The notes beneath the pieces were generated by a model. It searched no databases. It saw only the letters and a program-made list of their open reading frames with translations, and was not told where the DNA came from. The position numbers and the translations under genes are program-made. 64,000 nucleotides of DNA from Pseudochelatococcus sp050946405 (GTDB taxonomy: Bacteria > Pseudomonadota > Alphaproteobacteria > Rhizobiales > Beijerinckiaceae), in assembly GCF_050946405.1 (NCBI RefSeq), contig NZ_JBMNUS010000012.1, positions 81,372-145,371 on the forward strand, in the 5' to 3' direction. Numbering within the stretch: the first letter of the stretch is position 1; each line of letters begins with the position of its first letter. Of this stretch, positions 17,601 to 27,442 are shown in pieces.

Positions 17601-18185
17601 ATGCCCGGACCCCGTGCGGAAGATAGCGCCCGAGAGCGGTTGCTCCGGGCTGCCGCCGCTCTCTTCTATGACAACGGCATTGGCGGGACGGGCATCGACG
17701 CCATCGTTCTGAAGGCAGGTGTTGCGAAGAAGAGTCTTTATAACAACTTCGCTTCGAAATCGGATCTGGTGAACCGGTATCTGGAAGCCCGCCATGCCGA
17801 ATGGCTCGGCCTTTATCGCGCCCGGTTGAGACATGCGACGACGCCGCGCGACAAGGTCCTCACCGTCTTCGATGCCTATCGGGACCATGCGGAGCAAGCC
17901 TATGAGCGGGGTTTTCGCGGTTGCGGCCTTCTCAATGCCGCGGCCGAACTTGCCGCCGACGATGCCGGCCGGCAGGCCGTCAGGCGTCACAAGGAAGAAG
18001 TCGAAACCCTGCTGACGACGCATCTGTCGGAACTGCTCCCGAACGACGCGGGCCGGGCGGCCCGCCTGGCAAGACAATTGGCTTTTCTGCTGGAGGGAGC
18101 GATGACGCGGGCCGGGCTCGAAGGGAGCGGCGCCCTCGTTCTGGACGCCCGGGCCATGGCCTCCGACATGCTGGAGGCATTGTGA
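17601..18185 (+). CDS. TetR/AcrR family transcriptional regulator
   Basis: The ATG at 17601 follows GGAGGG by 10 bases and gives 194 residues; a TTG at 17583 is less likely. The N-terminal helix-turn-helix is typical (ARERLLRAAAALFYDNGIGG, GIDAIVLKAGVAKKSLYNNF). The C-terminal ligand domain contains RGFRGCGLLNAAAELAADD, seen in regulators of drug and metabolite exporters. Its stop overlaps the GTG of the EamA permease (GTGA), so the pair is one operon, probably self-repressed through the site at 17557-17584. Confidence 0.92.
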   Translation: MPGPRAEDSARERLLRAAAALFYDNGIGGTGIDAIVLKAGVAKKSLYNNFASKSDLVNRYLEARHAEWLGLYRARLRHATTPRDKVLTVFDAYRDHAEQAYERGFRGCGLLNAAAELAADDAGRQAVRRHKEEVETLLTTHLSELLPNDAGRAARLARQLAFLLEGAMTRAGLEGSGALVLDARAMASDMLEAL

Positions 18186-19117
18186 CCGGCTCTTCACGCA
18201 ATCACAGAATCGGTGTCACCGCAGTCCTGTTCGCGGCAATCGTATGGGGCACGACCGGCACGGCCGCCACTTTCGCGCCCGATGTCAGCGCGGCCGCGAT
18301 CGGTGCGGCCGCCATGGGAGTCGGCGGGCTGCCGCAGGCGATGCTGGCGGGGAGAGGCATTCTCCGCGCTCTTCCCGACCTGAGGCGACATTGGCGCCAT
18401 CTCCTGCTGGGCGGGCTGGCGGTCGCGATTTACCCTCTGGCTTTCTACGGCTCCATGCGGCTGGCCGGGGTCACGATCGGGACCGTCGTCACCATCGGGT
18501 CCGCGCCGCTGCTGTCCGCCCTGATCGAATATTTCCTCGATGGCGCGCTCCTTTCCCGGCGGTGGTTGTGCGGAGCCTTCATCGGGCTTCTCGGCATGGT
18601 GGTCCTTCTCTGCATCGCCGAAGGTGCGGCGCATGAACAGGCGACGACCGGCAGCGCGACCGTCGCCGGCGTCGGGCTCGGCCTTGTCGGCGGGCTGACC
18701 TATGCCCTGTATTCCTGGACGGCGCGTTGGCTGATGTTGCGCGGCATAAAATCGTCGGCATCAATGGGGGCCACTTTCGGGATCGGCGGTCTGTTGCTCA
18801 TGCCCGTCCTGATCGCCGCCGGCGGGCCATTTCTCGCTTCCTGGAACAACGCGGCGGTCGGAATCTACATGGCGGTCGTGCCCATGTTCCTCGGCTACAT
18901 CTGCTTCGGCATGGGGCTGGCCCGGATTCCGGCGAGCATGGCGACAACGATCACGCTGATCGAGCCGGTCGTCGCGGCGGTGCTGGCGGTCGCGATCGTG
19001 GGCGAACGGCTGCCGCCGCTGGGCTGGGTCGGTGTCGGGCTCGTGGTCTCCTGCCTGATCGTCATAACGGTCCCGGTGAAGCCGGTCAGGCGCAAGCTGT
19101 GGGTAGCGGCGCAATGA
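18182..19117 (+). CDS. EamA/DMT family transporter
   Basis: The GTG at 18182, behind GGAGG, overlaps the tetR stop and gives 311 residues. About ten membrane helices form two EamA repeats (AVLFAAIVWGTTGTAATFAP in the first, MGLARIPASMATTITLIEPV in the second). DMT permeases export small metabolites, often amino acids or toxic intermediates. The coupling to a TetR regulator suggests export induced by its own substrate. Confidence 0.9.
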   Translation: MTGSSRNHRIGVTAVLFAAIVWGTTGTAATFAPDVSAAAIGAAAMGVGGLPQAMLAGRGILRALPDLRRHWRHLLLGGLAVAIYPLAFYGSMRLAGVTIGTVVTIGSAPLLSALIEYFLDGALLSRRWLCGAFIGLLGMVVLLCIAEGAAHEQATTGSATVAGVGLGLVGGLTYALYSWTARWLMLRGIKSSASMGATFGIGGLLLMPVLIAAGGPFLASWNNAAVGIYMAVVPMFLGYICFGMGLARIPASMATTITLIEPVVAAVLAVAIVGERLPPLGWVGVGLVVSCLIVITVPVKPVRRKLWVAAQ

Positions 19118-19332
19118 TCGCGTCGACGCCACGCCGGACAGGCTCGAAGCAATGTCGGGAATGGTCGGCCTGATCCAGCAGAAGATTCGCGAATCACGCT
19201 CGCCCGCTCCCGCGGGTTTGACGCAAAAACATCCGACGAGAGAAGCGGCAAGCGCTGTCCATGCAAGCGCTTATCCATGTAAGGCGCCCGGCGGACGCAG
19301 CTCTGCGGATTTTCGGATGGTCGCCGGCAAAA

Positions 19333-19407
<75 letters not shown>

Positions 19408-19600
19408 GTCGGAGGAATGCCTGAAGTCAGGCCCCCGAGATGCGCGGAGCGTTGCCCCACGCAGGGCTACCCGGCATGATCGGCAACGGGAAACCCGCAG
19501 GCGAAGCGCGATAACGTTTCGACCATGTGCTCACCCTTAAGCGGGCCGGACACACGCGTCAACCCCCCATCTGCACGAAACGGGGGATTGTTGTGCAGGA

Positions 19601-19622
19601 GCCCCCGTTCGATGCCGGGGGC
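19601..19622 (-). terminator. Hairpin just after hemA
   Basis: GCCCCCG and CGGGGGC pair over 7 bases with an 8-base loop, starting 4 bases past the hemA stop on the minus strand. There is no T run, so termination here would be weak or factor-dependent. Confidence 0.4.
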
Positions 19623-19625
19623 GCT

Positions 19626-20852
19626 TCAGGCCGCCGCGCGCGCGGCGTGCAGGGGAAGATCCAGCTTGCGCCAGACGGCGACAAGCGCTTGCGCCAGCTC
19701 TTCGATCAGCGCATCGCTGTGGAACGGCGTGGGCGTGATGCGCAGGCGTTCCGTGCCGCGCGGCACGGTCGGGTAGTTGATCGGCTGCACGTAGATGCCG
19801 TGCTCGTCGAGCAGCAGGTCGCTCGCCGCCTTGGTGCGCTCCGGGTCGCCGACCATCACCGGCACGATGTGAGTCGGGTTGTCGCGCACGGGAAGACCGG
19901 CCCGCGCCAATACCTCCTTGGTGCGCGCCACCTGCTGGCGATGCGCCTGGCGTTCGCTGTCGCTCGTCGACAGATGCTCCACCGAGGCGAGCGCCGCCGC
20001 CGCCACCGCAGGGGGCAGGGCGGTGGTGAAGATGAAGCCGTGGGCGTTGGAGCGCACGGCGTCGATGATCGCGGCCTTCGCCGAGATATAGCCGCCGATG
20101 CAGCCGAATCCCTTCGCCAGCGTCGCCTCGACGATATCGAGCCGCTCCTGCGCGCCCACCTCCTCGGCATAGCCGGCGCCGGTGGCGCCGTAGAGACCCA
20201 CCGCATGCACCTCGTCGATATAGGTAAGGGCGCTGTAGCGCTCCGCGAGATCGCAAACGGCATGGATGGGCGAGACGTCGCCGTCCATCGAGTAAACGCT
20301 CTCGAACACGATCATCTTCGGGCGCTCCCGCCCCGCCGCCTTCAGCAGATCCTCCAGATGCTCCAGATCGTTATGGCGGAAGACGACCTTCTCCGCGCCC
20401 GAGCGACGCACGCCCTGGATCATCGAATTGTGGTTCCACTCGTCCGACAGCAGCAGGCAATCGGGCAGCAGCTTCGCGATGGTCGCGATGCCGGTCTCGT
20501 TGGAAACGTAGCCGGAGGTGAAGACGAGCGAACCTTCCTTGCGGTGCAGCTTCGCCAGCGCCTTCTCGAGCGCTACGATCGGGCCGCTCGTGCCGGAGAT
20601 GTTGCGCGTGCCGCCCGCGCCCACGCCCATGCGCTGCGCCGTTTCCACCATCGCGCCCACGGTGTCGGGGTGCCGGCTCATGCCGAGATAGTCGTTGGAG
20701 CACCAGATGACCACGTTGCGCGTGCCGTCGTCCGTCTGGCGGGTGGCGTAGGGGAAGCGGGCCGCATCCTTTTCCAGCGTCACGAAAACGCGGTACCGCC
20801 GCTCCTGATGCAGGGTATCGAGGGCGGCGTTGAAATAGTGATCGTAATCCAT
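19626..20852 (-). CDS. hemA: 5-aminolevulinate synthase
   Basis: The ATG at 20852 (MDYDHYFNAAL) gives 408 residues, the usual length for alphaproteobacterial ALAS. This PLP enzyme condenses glycine with succinyl-CoA, the first step of haem synthesis by the C4 route. Visible motifs include WCSNDYLGMSRHP, GTRNISGTSGPIVALE, the PLP-binding aspartate in YIDEVHAVGLYG, and the Schiff-base lysine in EATLAKGFGCIGGYI. It is divergent from the murA side across a 312-base gap. Confidence 0.96.
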   Translation of the reverse strand: MDYDHYFNAALDTLHQERRYRVFVTLEKDAARFPYATRQTDDGTRNVVIWCSNDYLGMSRHPDTVGAMVETAQRMGVGAGGTRNISGTSGPIVALEKALAKLHRKEGSLVFTSGYVSNETGIATIAKLLPDCLLLSDEWNHNSMIQGVRRSGAEKVVFRHNDLEHLEDLLKAAGRERPKMIVFESVYSMDGDVSPIHAVCDLAERYSALTYIDEVHAVGLYGATGAGYAEEVGAQERLDIVEATLAKGFGCIGGYISAKAAIIDAVRSNAHGFIFTTALPPAVAAAALASVEHLSTSDSERQAHRQQVARTKEVLARAGLPVRDNPTHIVPVMVGDPERTKAASDLLLDEHGIYVQPINYPTVPRGTERLRITPTPFHSDALIEELAQALVAVWRKLDLPLHAARAAA

Positions 20853-20959
20853 CGGCTGTCCATGAAGGCCGGCGCGGGGCGAGCGAAACCGCCAGCGGCT
20901 GCAAGCAATTGTTCCCTGATCGGGCGACATCAGGCAGAAAACCGCCTCACCCGTTCGAG

Positions 20960-20979
20960 TATCGTTATAATCAACGATA
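20960..20979. promoter_or_regulatory. Palindrome with TATAAT core between hemA and the murA side
   Basis: TATCGTT and AACGATA are perfect inverted arms around ATAATC, with a TATAAT (20966-20971) on the plus strand. The site lies about 110 bases before hemA and 185 before the small rightward gene. It may combine a promoter -10 with an operator. It does not match the FNR, Irr or RirA consensus sites I know. Nothing else was recognised in this 312-base gap. Confidence 0.4.
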
Positions 20980-21164
20980 AATCAACACTTCCCACGGCAT
21001 GTCGGTGGGCGCAAGCTGTCGTCTCGCCGCAGGCGGCCGGTCGCCGCGCCGCGGAACCCGGTCATATTCCTGTTGCATACGGCCGTTCGCGTGGCTATCG
21101 CTGTGCTTCCGCCGCCGGCCGCCGGTAGCGAGCCTTGCGTGCCGCCGTCATCGGGTGCCATGTC

Positions 21165-21404
21165 ATGAATACGTCGACGCCGGACCGTCAGACCCGCCTT
21201 GCGCTGGCGTTGCGCGAAAACCTCAAGCGCCGCAAGCGCCAGACCCGCGAACGGACGCGCGAGGCGCAGGAAAGCGCCTCCGGGACCGCGCGACCCTCCG
21301 GGACCGCGCCGGAAACCGGGGCCGGAAGCGGGGAGCCGGGTGCGGGAGCGCACGGCGACGACGAGGTGTCGGGAGCGGACGAGAACGATTTGCACCGTCG
21401 CTGA
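21165..21404 (+). CDS. Small conserved basic protein upstream of murA
   Basis: From the ATG at 21165 the protein has 79 residues. The N-terminal half (TRLALALRENLKRRKRQTRE) resembles a short basic protein often found just upstream of murA in Hyphomicrobiales. The C-terminal half is low-complexity Gly/Ala/Glu. Function unknown. The Arg/Lys-rich helix could bind nucleic acid, but that is inference. A start 30 bases earlier is possible. Confidence 0.6.
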   Translation: MNTSTPDRQTRLALALRENLKRRKRQTRERTREAQESASGTARPSGTAPETGAGSGEPGAGAHGDDEVSGADENDLHRR

Positions 21405-21537
21405 ATCGGGTGCCGTTGTGCAAACCGCCCGGAGGTCTATAGTTTTCTGCGGCCTGCGTTCAATCCGGTGCTCGGGGCGAACGCGGGCCGCCACAATCGG
21501 CCGGCGAGCGGCGCATTAGATGAGGGAAAGCGGCTGG

Positions 21538-22830
21538 ATGGACCAGATTCGTATTGTCGGCGGAGAAGCGCTGAACGGCGCGATACCGATTTCGGGCGCC
21601 AAGAACGCGGCCTTGCCGCTGATGATCGCGAGCCTTCTCACCGACGAGACGTTGCAGTTGCACAACGTGCCGCGGCTTGCGGACGTGGCGCTGCTTCTGC
21701 GCATCCTCGGCAATCACGGCGTCGACCACGGCGTCGCGGGCAAGCGCCCCGGCCAGACGCCGACGACGGGCCAGAGCATCCGGCTGCGCGCGCGCGACAT
21801 CATCGACACCACCGCGCCTTATGAACTCGTGTCGAAAATGCGGGCGAGCTTCTGGGTGATCGCGCCGCTGCTGGCGCGCATGGGCGAGGCGCGCGTGTCG
21901 CTGCCCGGCGGCTGCGCCATCGGCACGCGCCCCGTGGACCTGCTGCTGATGGCGCTGGAGCGCCTCGGCGCCGACATCGAGATCGACGGCGGCTATGCCG
22001 TCGCGCGCGCGCCGAAGGGCCTGCGGGGCGGCGACATCGTGTTTCCGAAGGTGACGGTCGGCGGCACCCATACGGCGCTGATGGCGGCTGTGCTCGCCCG
22101 GGGCACCACCGTGATCGAGAACGCGGCGCGGGAGCCGGAGGTCGTCGATCTTGCCGACTGCCTCAACGCCATGGGCGCGCGCATCTCGGGCGCGGGCTCG
22201 GCGCGCATCGTCGTGGACGGTGTGTCGCGGCTGGGCGGCGCGGAGCACACCGTGCTGCCGGACCGCATCGAAACCGGCACATACGCCATGGCCGTGGCCA
22301 TGACCGGCGGCGACGTGCTGCTCTCGGGCGCGCGCCCGGATCTGTTGCAGGCGGCGCTCGACACGCTGGAGCAGGCGGGAGCGGAAATCACCGCCACCAA
22401 CGAGGGCATCCGCGTGGTGCGCAACGGCCACGGCATCTCGGCCGTGGACGTGACGACGGAGCCGTTTCCCGGCTTCCCCACCGATCTCCAGGCGCAGTTC
22501 ATGGCGCTGATGACGAAGGCGCGCGGCACCTCGCGCATCCGCGAGACGATCTTCGAGAACCGGTTCATGCATGTGCAGGAACTCGCCCGGCTCGGCGCGC
22601 GCATCCGGCTCGACGGCGATCTCGCCTATGTCGAGGGCGTGCGCCGCCTCACCGGCGCGCCCGTCATGGCGACCGACCTGCGCGCGTCGGTGTCGCTCGT
22701 CATCGCCGCGCTCGCGGCCGATGGAGAAACCACCGTCAACCGCGTCTATCATCTCGACCGCGGTTTCGAGGCGCTGGAGCACAAGCTGGGACAATGCGGC
22801 GCGCGAATCGAACGCATCAGCCAGTCCTGA
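21538..22830 (+). CDS. murA: UDP-N-acetylglucosamine 1-carboxyvinyltransferase
   Basis: The ATG at 21538 gives 430 residues (MDQIRIVGGEALNGAIPISG). The enzyme transfers enolpyruvate from PEP to UDP-GlcNAc, the first committed step of peptidoglycan synthesis in the cytoplasm. The catalytic Cys is at about residue 126 (SLPGGCAIGTRPVD), so it should be of the fosfomycin-sensitive kind. GAKNAALPLM, the substrate-loop PGGC and TDLQAQFMAL are present. Full length. Confidence 0.97.
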   Translation: MDQIRIVGGEALNGAIPISGAKNAALPLMIASLLTDETLQLHNVPRLADVALLLRILGNHGVDHGVAGKRPGQTPTTGQSIRLRARDIIDTTAPYELVSKMRASFWVIAPLLARMGEARVSLPGGCAIGTRPVDLLLMALERLGADIEIDGGYAVARAPKGLRGGDIVFPKVTVGGTHTALMAAVLARGTTVIENAAREPEVVDLADCLNAMGARISGAGSARIVVDGVSRLGGAEHTVLPDRIETGTYAMAVAMTGGDVLLSGARPDLLQAALDTLEQAGAEITATNEGIRVVRNGHGISAVDVTTEPFPGFPTDLQAQFMALMTKARGTSRIRETIFENRFMHVQELARLGARIRLDGDLAYVEGVRRLTGAPVMATDLRASVSLVIAALAADGETTVNRVYHLDRGFEALEHKLGQCGARIERISQS

Positions 22831-22997
22831 CCGGGGCTTCGAGGGAGCCCGATATCCGCTGATATTTGCGTGATCGCACGGCGGCGGCCCTTGCCACGGG
22901 ACGGCGGATGCTCCAGTTTCACCGGTGGCGGCGTTACGTTCCGGCCGGGAGCGCGGGGCGGCCGCAGGATGGTTTGCTGCCGTTGGAGACAGGACAG

Positions 22998-23651
22998 ATG
23001 ACGACACGTCGCAATGTGCTCACAGGAATCGCCGCCGGCGCGGCTGCGGGGCTTTTCGGCCCCGGCTACGGCGCGGCCCGTGCGCAGGATGCCTCCGTCG
23101 TCGCGCTCGCCGTGCCCGGCCCGCTGGGCGACGCGGTGCTTGGCGCCGATGACGCCAGGGTGACGGTGATCGAGTACGCTTCGCTGACGTGCTCCCATTG
23201 TGCGGCCTTCCACAACGAGACGTTCGCCGCCTTCAAGGAAAAATATGTCGATACGGGCAAGGTGAAGTTCATCCTGCGCGAGTTCCCGCTCGACGATCTG
23301 GCGTTGCTCGGCTTCATGCTGGCCCGCTTCGGCGGCGGCGAGAGGTATTATGCCGTCACCGATCTGCTGTTCAGCCAGCAGGGCAAGACCTGGGCGAAGC
23401 CCGGCGACGACAAGCCGCTCGATTCGCTGCGCCAGACCGTGCGGCAGGCGGGCATCACCCAGGAAGATTTCGACACCGCTCTCAAGGATCGCGCGCTTTA
23501 CGACGGCGTTGTCGCGGTGCGAGAGCGCGGCGAGGCGGAGTTCCGCGTCAACGCCACGCCCACCTTCTTCATCAACGGCAAGCGCTATCCGGGCGCGCTG
23601 TCGCTCGCCGATCTCGACAAGGCGATCGAGCCGCTGCTCGCCGGCGGCTGA
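22998..23651 (+). CDS. DsbA family thioredoxin-fold protein, Tat signal
   Basis: The ATG at 22998 follows AGGA and gives 217 residues. The N-terminus reads as a twin-arginine signal (TTRRNVLTGIAAGAAAGLF, cleavage near ARAQ). The thioredoxin fold has an active site C-S-H-C (YASLTCSHCAAFHNETF) and the cis-Pro loop VNATPTFFINGKRYPG, as in the DsbA-like proteins encoded before smc in many alphaproteobacteria. It probably forms or isomerises disulfides in the periplasm. Confidence 0.92.
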   Translation: MTTRRNVLTGIAAGAAAGLFGPGYGAARAQDASVVALAVPGPLGDAVLGADDARVTVIEYASLTCSHCAAFHNETFAAFKEKYVDTGKVKFILREFPLDDLALLGFMLARFGGGERYYAVTDLLFSQQGKTWAKPGDDKPLDSLRQTVRQAGITQEDFDTALKDRALYDGVVAVRERGEAEFRVNATPTFFINGKRYPGALSLADLDKAIEPLLAGG

Positions 23652-23682
23652 ACGGCGCCGGTTGCGGGTGTGAGGGAACGCG

Positions 23683-26600
23683 GTGAGGCTTAACCGGCTG
23701 CGTATCGTCGGTTTCAAGACGTTCGTCGAACCGGGCGAGTTCCTGATCGAGCCCGGCCTCACCGGCGTGGTGGGGCCGAACGGCTGCGGCAAGTCGAATC
23801 TCGTCGAGGCGCTGCGCTGGGTGATGGGGGAGAATTCCTACAAATCCCTGCGTGCATCCGGCATGGACGATGTCATCTTCGGCGGTTCGGCGGGCCGGCC
23901 GGCGCGCAACAGCGCCGAGGTCGTGCTGTCCATCGACAATTCCGCCCGCACCGCGCCGGCCCATTTCAACGATTCCGACATTCTCGAGGTCTCGCGCAAG
24001 ATCACGCGTGACAGCGGCTCGGTCTACCGCGTCAACGGCCGCGAGGCGCGCGCGCGTGATGTGCAGCTTCTGTTCGCGGATGCCGCCACCGGCGCGCGCT
24101 CGCATGCGATGGTGCGGCAGGGGCAGATCGGCGAGATCATCGCCGCGCGCCCGGTGGCGCGCCGCCGCATTCTGGAGGACGCCGCCGGCATCGCCGGCCT
24201 CTACAGCCGCCGGCACGAGGCGGAACTGCGCCTGCGCGCGGCGGAAGAGAATCTCCAGCGCCTTGAGGACGTGATGCGCGAGATCGACGGGCAGGTCGAC
24301 GGCCTGCGCCGGCAGGCGCGGCAGGCTGTCCGCTACCGGGCGCTGTCGGCCGAGATTCGCAAGTTCGAGGTGGTCGGCTACCTGATCGCGTGGCGCGCGG
24401 CATCGGCGCAACTGGTGGCCGCGGAAGAGGCGACGCGCGCCGACGCGCAGGCCGTGCGCGCCAGCGGCGAGACGCAGGCGCAGGCCGCCTGTGCGCAGGG
24501 GCTTGCCGCGCATGCGCTGGCGCAGGCGCGGGCGGGCGAGGAAGCGGCGGCGCAGGCGTTGCAGCAGCAGGAGCGGGCGCTGGCGGAACTGGAAGCGGGC
24601 GAGCGGCGCGCCCGCGATCGCGCCGCCGACACCGCGCGGCGCATCGTGGAGCTTGAGCGCGATCTGGAGCGTGAAAAGGGGCAGGCGCGGGACGCGGGCG
24701 TGATGACCGCGCGTCTGCGTGACGAGGATGCGGTGCTGGCCGCGCGGCTCGACGGCGCGCAGGAGGAACTGGCCGAGGCGGCCGAGATCGTGGCGCAGGC
24801 GCAGCTTCTGCTGGATGATGCCGAGGCGGAACTGGCGCACACGCAGGCGGAGGTGGCGGATGCCGGCGCGCGGCGGTCGGCGTTGCTGCGCCATGTCGCG
24901 CAGGAGGACGAGCGCCTGGCGAAGCTCGCTGTGGAGCGCCGCCGCGTGGCCGCGGATCTTGAGGCGCTCGCGGCGCGCATGCGGGAGCAGGAGGATCTCG
25001 ATCTTCTGCGCGAGGCGGCCGAGGCGGCGGAGACCGCGCATGGAGACGCGGAGGAGCGGGCGCTCGCGGCGCGCGCGGCGCTCGCGGCGGCGCGGGAGGC
25101 CGAGGCGACGTTGCGCCGGCCGCTCGACGAAGCGGTGCGGCGGGCCCAGCGTCTTGCGGCGGAGGTCGACGTGCTGGCGCGGCTGGTCGCGCCGGCCGCC
25201 GGCGGGGGCTTCGCGCCGGTGCTCGATTCGCTTCGCGTCGAAAAGGGATATGAGGCGGCGCTCGGCGCCGTTCTGGGCGACGATCTTCTGGCGTCGACCG
25301 ATCCGGCGGCGGCCGTGCATTGGCGCCGGGCGGAAGAGGGCGAAACGGATATCGCTCCGGATGCCGCGCTGCCGGCGGAGGCGGCGGCGCTCTCCGGCGT
25401 CGTCGATGCGCCGGCGGCGTTGACGCGCCGGCTGCGCATGACGGGCATCGTGACGCGCGAGGCGGGGCTGCGCCTGAGCGGGCGTCTCGCGCCGGGGCAG
25501 CGGCTGGTGTCGATCGAGGGCGACGTCTGGCGTTGGGACGGGCTGACGCGCGCCGCCGATGCGCCTTCCGCCGCGGCGCGGCGGCTTGAGGAACGCAACC
25601 GTCTGGCCGATCTGCGGCGGGAGGCGGAGGAAGCCGAAGCCGCCGCCGGGACGCTGGGACAAAGCTTCGAGCAGGCGCAGGCGCGCACGCGCTCGCTCGC
25701 CGGGGAAGAGGCACAGGCGCTGGAAGCCCAGCGCGCCGCACGGCGCATGGCGGAAAGCGCGCGCGTCAGGCTCGCGGAGGCCGAGCGCGCCGGCGCTTCC
25801 GTCGCCGCGCGGCGTGCGGCGCTGGAGGAGGCGCATGCGCGGCTGACGGCCGGGGAGGCGCAGGCACGGGAATCGCTCGATTCGGCGCGCGAGGAACTGG
25901 CCGCGTTGCCGCCGGCCGACGAGGGGGCGCTCGAACGGACCCGCCACGCCACGGCGCAGGCGCGGGCCGCGCATGGCGAGGCGGCGCGCGCGCTGGAGGG
26001 TCTGCAACGCGATATCGCCGCCCGCGCCCGCCGCCGCGAGGCGATCGCCGCCGAGCTGCGCGCCTGGGAAGAGCGCGTCTCGCGGGCGGATTCCGTCCTG
26101 TGCGATATCGCGGAGCGGCTGTCCGTGGCGCGCGAGACGCTGGCGGAATTGACGGAAACCGCCGAAGACATGTCGCTGCGCCATGACGCGCTTTCGTCCG
26201 GGGTCGCCGGTGCGCGGGCGGCGCAGGCGGCGGCGGCCGGTGTACGTGCGGAGGCGGAAAGCGCGCAGGCGAAGGCGGACGAGGCGGCGCGCGGCGCGCT
26301 CGATGCGCTGGCGGCGACGCGCGAGGCGCGGGCGCGCTCGCAGGCGATGGAGGAAGCGGCGCGCGAAAGGCTTGCCGACGTCGTCCGCCAGATCGGTGAT
26401 TCGCTCGGCATCGCGCCGGACGCGCTGGCCGGCCATGCGGGCCTCGATCCGCAGGCGGCGATACCTGATTCGCAGGAGATCGAGCAGCGCCTGTCGGCGC
26501 TTCGCCTGGATCGGGAGCGTCTGGGCGCCGTCAATCTGCGGGCCGAGACGGAACTCGCGGACGCGCAAGGCAAGCGTGACGGGATAGCCGCCGAGCACGA

Positions 26601-27147
26601 TGAACTGGTCGAGGCGATTCGCCGTCTGCGGCAGGCGATCTCCAACCTGAACCGCGAGGGGAGGGAGCGGCTGATGGCCGCCTTCGATGTCGTCAACGGC
26701 CATTTCCAGCGCCTGTTCACGTCGCTGTTCGGCGGCGGCACCGCCGATCTGACGCTGGTGGATTCCGACGATCCGCTGGAGGCGGGTCTTGAAATCGTCG
26801 CCCGCCCGCCGGGCAAGAAGCCGCAGGTGCTGACGCTGCTGTCCGGCGGCGAGCAGGCGCTGACCGCCATCGCCTTGATTTTCGCGGTATTTCTGACGAA
26901 CCCGTCGCCCGTGTGCGTGCTCGACGAGGTGGATGCGCCCCTCGACGACGCCAATGTCGAGCGTTACTGCGACCTGCTGCGCACCATGGCGGGGCAGACG
27001 CAGACGCGCTTCATCGTCATCACCCACAATCCCATCACCATGGCGGCGATGGACAGGCTGTTCGGCGTCACCATGGCGGAGAAGGGCGTGTCCCAGCTCG
27101 TGTCGGTCGACCTCGCGCTCGCGGAGCGAATTCTCGACGCCGGATGA
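23683..27147 (+). CDS. smc: Chromosome segregation ATPase SMC
   Basis: The GTG at 23683 starts a 1154-residue SMC. The N-terminal head has Walker A GPNGCGKSN. Two long Ala/Glu/Arg-rich coiled coils (about 165-490 and 650-990) flank a hinge. The C-terminal head has LLSGGEQALTAIALIF and Walker B VCVLDEVDAPLDD. It compacts and segregates the chromosome with ScpAB. A long frame on the opposite strand is only a shadow of the coiled-coil codons. Confidence 0.97.
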   Translation: MRLNRLRIVGFKTFVEPGEFLIEPGLTGVVGPNGCGKSNLVEALRWVMGENSYKSLRASGMDDVIFGGSAGRPARNSAEVVLSIDNSARTAPAHFNDSDILEVSRKITRDSGSVYRVNGREARARDVQLLFADAATGARSHAMVRQGQIGEIIAARPVARRRILEDAAGIAGLYSRRHEAELRLRAAEENLQRLEDVMREIDGQVDGLRRQARQAVRYRALSAEIRKFEVVGYLIAWRAASAQLVAAEEATRADAQAVRASGETQAQAACAQGLAAHALAQARAGEEAAAQALQQQERALAELEAGERRARDRAADTARRIVELERDLEREKGQARDAGVMTARLRDEDAVLAARLDGAQEELAEAAEIVAQAQLLLDDAEAELAHTQAEVADAGARRSALLRHVAQEDERLAKLAVERRRVAADLEALAARMREQEDLDLLREAAEAAETAHGDAEERALAARAALAAAREAEATLRRPLDEAVRRAQRLAAEVDVLARLVAPAAGGGFAPVLDSLRVEKGYEAALGAVLGDDLLASTDPAAAVHWRRAEEGETDIAPDAALPAEAAALSGVVDAPAALTRRLRMTGIVTREAGLRLSGRLAPGQRLVSIEGDVWRWDGLTRAADAPSAAARRLEERNRLADLRREAEEAEAAAGTLGQSFEQAQARTRSLAGEEAQALEAQRAARRMAESARVRLAEAERAGASVAARRAALEEAHARLTAGEAQARESLDSAREELAALPPADEGALERTRHATAQARAAHGEAARALEGLQRDIAARARRREAIAAELRAWEERVSRADSVLCDIAERLSVARETLAELTETAEDMSLRHDALSSGVAGARAAQAAAAGVRAEAESAQAKADEAARGALDALAATREARARSQAMEEAARERLADVVRQIGDSLGIAPDALAGHAGLDPQAAIPDSQEIEQRLSALRLDRERLGAVNLRAETELADAQGKRDGIAAEHDELVEAIRRLRQAISNLNREGRERLMAAFDVVNGHFQRLFTSLFGGGTADLTLVDSDDPLEAGLEIVARPPGKKPQVLTLLSGGEQALTAIALIFAVFLTNPSPVCVLDEVDAPLDDANVERYCDLLRTMAGQTQTRFIVITHNPITMAAMDRLFGVTMAEKGVSQLVSVDLALAERILDAG

Positions 27148-27272
27148 GAGGGGAGGGGACAGTGTTGCGCGGAAGACCATGCCGCCGGAAATCTTCGCCG
27201 GCGGGGCGAGCAATTCCGAAGTGATCCGTATTCCGTTTATATTTCATGATGTTAAGCCGTGCCCGGACAGTG

Positions 27273-27301
27273 TTGACACCGGGTGAGACACTCACTATGT
27301 T
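27273..27301 (+). promoter_or_regulatory. Strong sigma-70-type promoter of the atp F0 operon
   Basis: TTGACA (27273-27278) and TATGTT (27296-27301) are 17 bases apart, a near-consensus promoter about 140 bases before atpI in the 295-base gap after smc. It should drive atpI-B-E-F'-F. Confidence 0.7.
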
Positions 27302-27442
27302 GCGCCGCATTCCTTGTGGGTTGACGGTTGCAGGCCGGTGGCTACGGGGGGCGGCGCAGGTCGGTGCCGGCAGGGGCCTTGGAATTGTTCCGGTTTCGGT
27401 GATAGTGCTGAAAACGCATTTGTCATGGCTGGAGTTCTTGGC

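Noticed and set aside
23572..27213. A 1213-codon open frame on the minus strand opposite smc
   Set aside because: It is Arg/Leu-rich, has no domain and mirrors the GC-rich coiled-coil codons of smc; it is a shadow frame.
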